From contig PAPF01000033.1 of the NCBI GenBank assembly GCA_002708825.1, positions 33,320 through 97,319 of the forward strand: DNA of 64,000 bases. The letters are read 5' to 3'. The notes beneath the pieces were generated by a model. The model was not told the origin of the DNA, did not search any database, and saw nothing but the letters and a program-made list of their open reading frames with translations. This document shows positions 59,862 to 64,000 of the stretch, piece after piece. Both the position numbers and the translations under genes were made by a program. Every line of letters begins with the position of its first letter. Position 1 is the stretch's first letter. This DNA is from Phyllobacteriaceae bacterium (lineage in GTDB: Bacteria; Pseudomonadota; Alphaproteobacteria; Rhizobiales; Rhizobiaceae).

Positions 59862-62423
59862 TCAGAGGTCGCGGCGGAAAACGTGGCTGCGCGACGTCGC
59901 AAGTTCATCCCAGCCAGGCCGGTGATCGAGATCCGTCTTGCGGATGTTGGCAAGCACGGTGTTGTAGGCGAAGGCGCCCGCCGGGCTCGGTTCGTCGAGG
60001 GTCAGGAAATCGGGGTTGCCGGCGCGGTCGACACCGTTCTCGTCCAGGTCCATCCAGGCCCCCTCGTGCAGCACGGCTACGCCGGGCATGCAGCGTTCGG
60101 TGACGTAGACCGGGGTGACGACCTTGCCGCGCTCGTTCCACACCTCGATGGTGTCGCCGGTCCGGATACCCAGTCTTGCCGCGTCGGCGGCGTTCATGGT
60201 CGTTTCCTGGGCATAGGTCTCACGCAGCCAGCCGATATTGTTGAAGATCGAATGGGTGCGGTGGCGCGGATGCGGCGAGATGAGATGGAAGGGATAATCC
60301 TTCACCTTCTCGCTGCCGAGATACTCCCAGGGTTCGATCCATTTCGGGATGTAGGGAATCTCGTAGCCATATTGCGTGCGCTTCCAGTCCGTGATCTGCG
60401 CAAGCTGGGTGGAGAAAATCTCGATCTTGCCGGAGGGCGTGGGAAAGGGGACGCCCTGCTCGACCTGCTGACGGAACGCCACATGCGGTTCGGAGAAACG
60501 GAACTTGTAGACGCCGCGGCGCTTGAACTCGTCCCAGGATATCTCGACGTTCTGATGGGGTATGACCTTTTCGTTCCACCAGGCGGCCAGATAGGCCTCG
60601 TCGACGGGTTCCGGATTGTTCCAGTAGTCGGGCGTCGATCGCGGATTGTAGGCCTGGCCGAAGCCGAGCTGGTAGGCGAATTCGGTGAATATCTGGAAGT
60701 CGGTCTTGGACTCCCCCAGCGGCTCGATGACCGTGGGACGATGGATGTAGTAGTGCCCCTTGTACCAGGGCAGCGCCACGTCATGGCGCTCGAAATGGGT
60801 GGCCACCGGCAGCAGGTAGTCCGCCCAGATGCCGGTCGGCGTGATGGTGGAATCCATGCAGACCAGCAGGCTCTCGCCCTCACCGTAGGAATCGAGCTTC
60901 CTGATGGCCTCGATTTCCTTGTTGATGTTGGTCAGCTGGTTGAGCCAGTCCGACCCTTGCCAGAAAATCCCGCGAATATTGGGGATGACGCCATCGAGAT
61001 TGTCGCCGCGCGGCCAGAGGCCGATCTCCTCGCGGGAGACATCCGGATAATTGAGGACGCAGTGGGCCCATCGGTCCGACTTGATGGATGCGTACCAGAC
61101 ATTGGCGAACTGGTCGTACGGATAGGCCACGGCCTCCGCATGCCACGCCTTGCCGACGCCCTCGGCGCAACCGCCCAGAACGCCGATATTGCCTGTCATT
61201 GCCTGAAGCGCGGCGGCCATCCGGTTGTACTGCTCGCCATAGGCATTGCGGCCGGGACCCCAGGAGGCCTTGAGCGCTGCGGGTATGGTCGTCGCGTACA
61301 TGTCGGCGAGCTTGCGGATATCATCCGCCTTCACGCCGCAGATGGCTTCGGCCCATTCCGGTGTCTTGGGCTGGCCGTCATAGACACCTTCGATATAGTC
61401 GCGGAAATTCTCCTTGTCCTGAGCCCAGTCGGGCATGGTGCCCTTGTCCATGCCAAGAACGAAACGGTTGATGTAATCCTGGTCGTGCAGGTTCTTCTCG
61501 AAGATGTGGAAGGCCATGGCCGCCAGCATGGCCGCATCGGTGTTCGGCTTGATGGGAATCCACCAGGCATCATAGGCAGCCGCCGAGTCGGTGTATTGCG
61601 GATCGACAAGGACGAACTTGCATCCACGCTGCTTGGCCAGCCGCATGTAGTAGAACGTGTTGCCGCCATGGAACGTGTAAGCCGGATTCCAGCCCCACAT
61701 GATGATCAGCTTGGAATGGGCGAAGGCATCGTCCTCATTGCCATCCTCGATGGTGCCGAAGGTCATGCGCGAGGAAAAGGTCGTGCCCTGGTAGGAGGGG
61801 ACGGACCAGGAGGATGTGCGGCATCCGAACATGCCGAGGAAACGGCCGAGAAGGCCCTCGATCTGGTCGGACTTGTGCAGGACGCCGTAGGACGCGCCGG
61901 CATAGGACTGGTCGAGCAGCGCGGTCGGTCCGTAGGTTTCCTTCAGGTAGACCATGCGCTCGGTGATTTCCCTGGCGGCGTCGTACCAGCTGATGCGCTT
62001 GAACTTGCCCTCGCCGCGCTTTCCCACACGCTTCATGGGGTAGAGAAGCCGCTCGGGCGAGTAGATCCGGGCCCGGTAGGAACGGCCGCGCAGGCAGGCC
62101 CGCAATTGCGGCAGTTCCTCGGTGTCCGTGCCGTAGGCGTCACCCTGATAGGTGCCGTTGTCGGTTGAGAGCCGAACGATGACGTCGCCCTTCTTGTGCG
62201 CCACGAGCATGTGACGCGAGCCGCAATTGTGGGCGCAGCTGGTCACGACCGTCGTCAGGTCGTCATCGCGCGGATAGGGCTCGTAGGCGAAGGCCCCGGC
62301 CTTGCCTGTGCCACCGGCGGACACGAGGGCCGTTGCGGCCGTGGCCGCGGACGATTTCAGGAATGTGCGGCGGCTGACGTCGCTGAAGGGCGCGGCGATC
62401 GGGCGATTGTCCATCTTGGTCAC
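59862..62423 (-). CDS. DMSO-reductase-family molybdoenzyme catalytic subunit (substrate unknown)
   Basis: An 853-aa Mo-bisPGD oxidoreductase. A twin-arginine signal SRRTFLKSSA is at residues 17-26. The N-terminal Fe-S motif is Cys63-X3-Cys67-X3-His71 and Cys110, so the usual third Cys is His. LRACLRGRSYRARIYSPERLLYPMKRVG is DmsA-like, and the dinucleotide-binding regions SKLIIMWGWNPA and FVLVDPQYTDSAAAYDAWWIPIKP are clear. The molybdenum ligand is probably in the PSYQGTT stretch, by position. The GTG at 62423 is chosen since AAGGAGG lies 9 nt upstream. The substrate (DMSO, a sulfur, selenium, halogen or nitrogen oxyanion, or an oxidation) cannot be read from sequence. Confidence 0.9.
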   Translation of the reverse strand: MTKMDNRPIAAPFSDVSRRTFLKSSAATAATALVSAGGTGKAGAFAYEPYPRDDDLTTVVTSCAHNCGSRHMLVAHKKGDVIVRLSTDNGTYQGDAYGTDTEELPQLRACLRGRSYRARIYSPERLLYPMKRVGKRGEGKFKRISWYDAAREITERMVYLKETYGPTALLDQSYAGASYGVLHKSDQIEGLLGRFLGMFGCRTSSWSVPSYQGTTFSSRMTFGTIEDGNEDDAFAHSKLIIMWGWNPAYTFHGGNTFYYMRLAKQRGCKFVLVDPQYTDSAAAYDAWWIPIKPNTDAAMLAAMAFHIFEKNLHDQDYINRFVLGMDKGTMPDWAQDKENFRDYIEGVYDGQPKTPEWAEAICGVKADDIRKLADMYATTIPAALKASWGPGRNAYGEQYNRMAAALQAMTGNIGVLGGCAEGVGKAWHAEAVAYPYDQFANVWYASIKSDRWAHCVLNYPDVSREEIGLWPRGDNLDGVIPNIRGIFWQGSDWLNQLTNINKEIEAIRKLDSYGEGESLLVCMDSTITPTGIWADYLLPVATHFERHDVALPWYKGHYYIHRPTVIEPLGESKTDFQIFTEFAYQLGFGQAYNPRSTPDYWNNPEPVDEAYLAAWWNEKVIPHQNVEISWDEFKRRGVYKFRFSEPHVAFRQQVEQGVPFPTPSGKIEIFSTQLAQITDWKRTQYGYEIPYIPKWIEPWEYLGSEKVKDYPFHLISPHPRHRTHSIFNNIGWLRETYAQETTMNAADAARLGIRTGDTIEVWNERGKVVTPVYVTERCMPGVAVLHEGAWMDLDENGVDRAGNPDFLTLDEPSPAGAFAYNTVLANIRKTDLDHRPGWDELATSRSHVFRRDL

Positions 62424-62437
62424 GGGTTCGGTCCTCC

Positions 62438-63592
62438 TTACTTCGCCGCCGAAGGCTGCAAGCGGTATTCTTCCTTGGACTGGGTCGGGCGATCCTTGGC
62501 CCAGTCCGGTGTTTCCGGATCCATGTCCGGCCATGGATTGCGCGGATAAGGATATGAAATGCGGTACCATTTCCGGCCGCCATGGCAGCCGTAACAGGCA
62601 TCGGACCCGGCCTGCGCTGCCTCCTCGATGCCTTCCGGATTGAGGTAGGTCACCTGGTGGCGCAAGGTGCGGAACAGGTCCTCGTGACAGGTGAGACAGC
62701 CATTGGGCGTCTCCTCGTCTTCCATGTCGCCGCGGATTTCATGCCATGGCCCATACAAGCCCATGATCTGCTCAGGGTCCGGGAAAGCGCCGTGGCACAG
62801 CAGGCAGGTTTCCGTCGGGTTCACCACCTTGCGGTTGGTGAAGGCCGGCGTGACCGGATCCGCGCTGAACGCGGCCGCGTTGGGCACCATGTCCGGCGAT
62901 TCCTCGCGCGGGTCATTGCCCTTGTGGCAGAAATTGCACTCCAAGTTCATCACCTGCCTGGCGAACGGGCTCTCGACATGGCGCCAATGGAAGGTCTGCT
63001 GTTCGCCTTCATAGGTGTCCAGCGTCTGGTACCATGCCAGCGTTTCGATGGCCTTCACCCCCGCAGGGGATTCCTCGAGCGGCTTGTGCTCAAGGATTTC
63101 CCGGTGGCAGACCAGGCATTCCTGGCTGCTTGCCGTTTCGATGGCAGGTGAGAAATGCAGCGGATGGTAGCGCGCGCGCTGGTAATCCAGCGTCTTCACT
63201 TCCTCCGTCAGCGCGGCGACCCGTTCAGCGATCGCCGCCTTCTTTTCGGGGGACACGGCCTGCCCCCCGGCGGCAGGGGACTCGACGCCGGCCAGCACCG
63301 TCGCGCCCGGACTTTCGGAGCTAGGTGACGCGTCGGACCGGCCGGCGCCTTCGATGCCGGATAGCCCCCTATTTGCATCCGGCATCAAGGAATTGGCCGA
63401 GGGTGGCGCGGAACCGGTGACCGGATCGCGCCTTCCGTCGGCCAAGTTCGTCCCAGTCTGGTGAAGGGAAGCCCGCTGCCCGGAGCCCTGGACCTCTTCC
63501 GGTCCGGGGATGCTCAATGCAGCCAGAACGACAACGGCAAAGGCACTTGTCGAGAGGATTGCGAGGCCATGGACGATACGGCTTGGTTTCAT
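62438..63592 (-). CDS. Membrane-anchored pentahaem c-type cytochrome
   Basis: A 384-aa protein with an N-terminal signal-anchor (about residues 8-29). An Ala/Ser/Gly/Pro-rich linker (about 30-115) follows, then a haem domain with five CXXCH motifs at Cys159 (CLVCH), Cys219 (CNFCH), Cys263 (CLLCH), Cys299 (CLTCH) and Cys333 (CYGCH). Extra histidines (such as LHF, HWRHVE, WHEIRGD, RHQVTY) could be distal ligands. It is followed after 14 nt by the molybdoenzyme gene and is the obvious candidate for the electron partner. There is no close match I can name; NapC/NrfH-type quinol oxidases have four haems and a different N-terminus. Confidence 0.9.
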   Translation of the reverse strand: MKPSRIVHGLAILSTSAFAVVVLAALSIPGPEEVQGSGQRASLHQTGTNLADGRRDPVTGSAPPSANSLMPDANRGLSGIEGAGRSDASPSSESPGATVLAGVESPAAGGQAVSPEKKAAIAERVAALTEEVKTLDYQRARYHPLHFSPAIETASSQECLVCHREILEHKPLEESPAGVKAIETLAWYQTLDTYEGEQQTFHWRHVESPFARQVMNLECNFCHKGNDPREESPDMVPNAAAFSADPVTPAFTNRKVVNPTETCLLCHGAFPDPEQIMGLYGPWHEIRGDMEDEETPNGCLTCHEDLFRTLRHQVTYLNPEGIEEAAQAGSDACYGCHGGRKWYRISYPYPRNPWPDMDPETPDWAKDRPTQSKEEYRLQPSAAK

Positions 63593-63623
63593 GACAGCAG
63601 CTTCATTTCCAGAGTGGCAGATT

Positions 63624-63647
63624 GGGGAGGCGGTCGCCCGCCTCCCC
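63624..63647 (-). terminator. Hairpin between the Met/Gly-repeat gene and the pentahaem cytochrome gene
   Basis: A perfect 10-bp stem (63624-63633 with 63638-63647) with a 4-nt loop lies 19 nt after the repeat gene's stop. No T-tract follows on the minus strand (AATCTGCC), so it more likely stabilises or processes the transcript than ends it. Confidence 0.55.
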
Positions 63648-63666
63648 GTTCAAGCGGTTGCGGAGA

Positions 63667-64000
63667 TCAGTTCTTGTCGCCACCCATGCCGGACATGCCC
63701 CCCATGCCAGACATACCGCTCATTCCACCCATGCCGGACATGCCGCCCATTCCGGACATGCCGCTCATGCCGCCCATGCCGGACATGCCGCTCATACCGC
63801 TCATGCCACCCATGCCGCCCATGCCAGCATAGGTCCACTGCGTGCAGGTCCAGCCCGGATTGTTGCCGGCCATTCCAGACATGCCGCTCATGCCGCCCAT
63901 ACCGGACATGCCGCCCATGCCGCCCATGCACGAACCCGCTACGCGGGAGGGGCGCCTTGCCCTGAGATGGCGTAGTATTCGTAGCCTTTGAGCAGGTGAC
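63667..64000 (-). CDS. Met/Gly-rich repeat protein, 5' end uncertain or outside the window
   Basis: The frame encodes tandem MGGM and MSGM units for about 86 residues from the ATG at 63927. The run is interrupted once by NNPGWTCTQWTYAG and ends GGDKN. The frame stays open to the right edge, so a longer N-terminus (reading SRVAGSC before the first repeat) is possible. The interruption is non-repetitive, and the gene lies directly upstream of and co-oriented with the cytochrome operon, which supports real coding. Dense methionines suggest soft-metal (copper) binding or an elastic coat, but no known family is recognised. The opposite strand could encode a Met/Pro repeat, which is less likely. 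Confidence 0.5.
   Translation of the reverse strand, partial: SPAQRLRILRHLRARRPSRVAGSCMGGMGGMSGMGGMSGMSGMAGNNPGWTCTQWTYAGMGGMGGMSGMSGMSGMGGMSGMSGMGGMSGMGGMSGMSGMGGMSGMGGDKN
63678..63925. repeat. Tandem short-period coding repeat (GGCATG-based, about 9 bp)
   Basis: The block is built from near-identical 9-bp units (GGCATG plus GGC or AGC on the minus strand), broken by about 48 bp of unique sequence near 63829-63876. The units translate as GGM or SGM. The period is a multiple of three and too short for CRISPR. Confidence 0.85.

Noticed and set aside
58821..62168. 1115-codon open frame on the plus strand opposite the molybdoenzyme and Fe-S genes
   Set aside because: It is antisense to clearly homologous genes with motifs and Cys patterns; its translation is Arg/Asp/Gly-rich without recognisable domains. 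Long antisense frames are expected in high-GC coding DNA.
63461..63832. Plus-strand frame with a Met/Pro-rich repeat (MPDMPPMPD type)
   Set aside because: It is the complement of the Met/Gly repeat. The minus frame is favoured by orientation with the operon and by the non-repetitive Cys/Trp insert; still, coding strand is not proven.
63678..63925. CRISPR-like appearance of the repeat block
   Set aside because: Units are about 9 bp and in coding phase, with no 20-40 bp direct repeats or unique spacers, and no cas genes nearby.

Overview
The window is high-GC, gene-dense bacterial chromosome with no rRNA, tRNA, CRISPR array or insertion sequence that I can see. The gene families point to an alphaproteobacterium, most likely Hyphomicrobiales (rhizobia-related). 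The main pointers are a form IC (red-type) RuBisCO operon with cbbX and a divergent cbbR, an Entner-Doudoroff zwf-pgl-edd operon, a tandem glycine riboswitch before gcvT, a RamB/ScfR-type regulator and a Wzz/ExoP-like exopolysaccharide locus. The species cannot be named from this sequence. The cell appears to be a heterotroph with a facultative Calvin cycle and respiratory flexibility. Region 1 (1-5.4 kb): the 3' part of an Fe(III)-type ABC permease, acetoacetyl-CoA synthetase, an AsmA-like protein and a small membrane protein. Region 2 (5.4-23 kb): polyamine uptake and catabolism. A potFGHI transporter is encoded on the minus strand behind a PuuA-like ligase; a second PuuA-like ligase with a PuuB-like oxidase lies further on. 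Between them are an MsrQ-like haem protein, a ScfR/RamB-type regulator with an unusual repeat-rich promoter region and a degenerate response-regulator receiver. A ketosynthase III-SDR-aldehyde dehydrogenase operon and zwf-pgl-edd follow. Region 3 (25-36 kb): a coiled-coil membrane protein, folD and a surface polysaccharide locus (Wzz/GumC-like, Wzx-like flippase, DUF6492-like, WecG, GT4 and GT2 transferases, O-antigen ligase/polymerase). Region 4 (36-41.6 kb): proC, then the glycine cleavage operon gcvT-gcvH-gcvP behind a tandem glycine riboswitch. Region 5 (41.6-53.1 kb): a Calvin cycle operon on the minus strand in the order cbbF, cbbP, cbbT, a truncated phosphoglycerate-kinase-like protein, cbbA, cbbL, cbbS, cbbX, rpe, a thioredoxin-like protein and a phosphoglycolate phosphatase, with cbbR divergent. 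Phosphoglycolate phosphatase and the neighbouring glycine cleavage system together make photorespiratory sense. A 15-bp hairpin just after cbbS probably sets the high cbbLS expression. Region 6 (53.2-64 kb): polyphosphate kinase 2, then a compact minus-strand operon read from the right edge. Its order is a Met/Gly-repeat protein, a membrane-anchored pentahaem cytochrome c, a Tat-exported DMSO-reductase-family molybdoenzyme whose N-terminal Fe-S motif is Cys-Cys-His-Cys, a 16-Cys ferredoxin subunit, a TorD-like chaperone, a multi-cluster Fe-S protein, a sensor kinase with a periplasmic CXXCH motif and an NtrC-type sigma-54 activator. There is no DmsC-type membrane anchor. I read it as a self-regulated respiratory module of unknown substrate in which the pentahaem protein links quinol and the molybdoenzyme. 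It is the best candidate here for an undescribed system.
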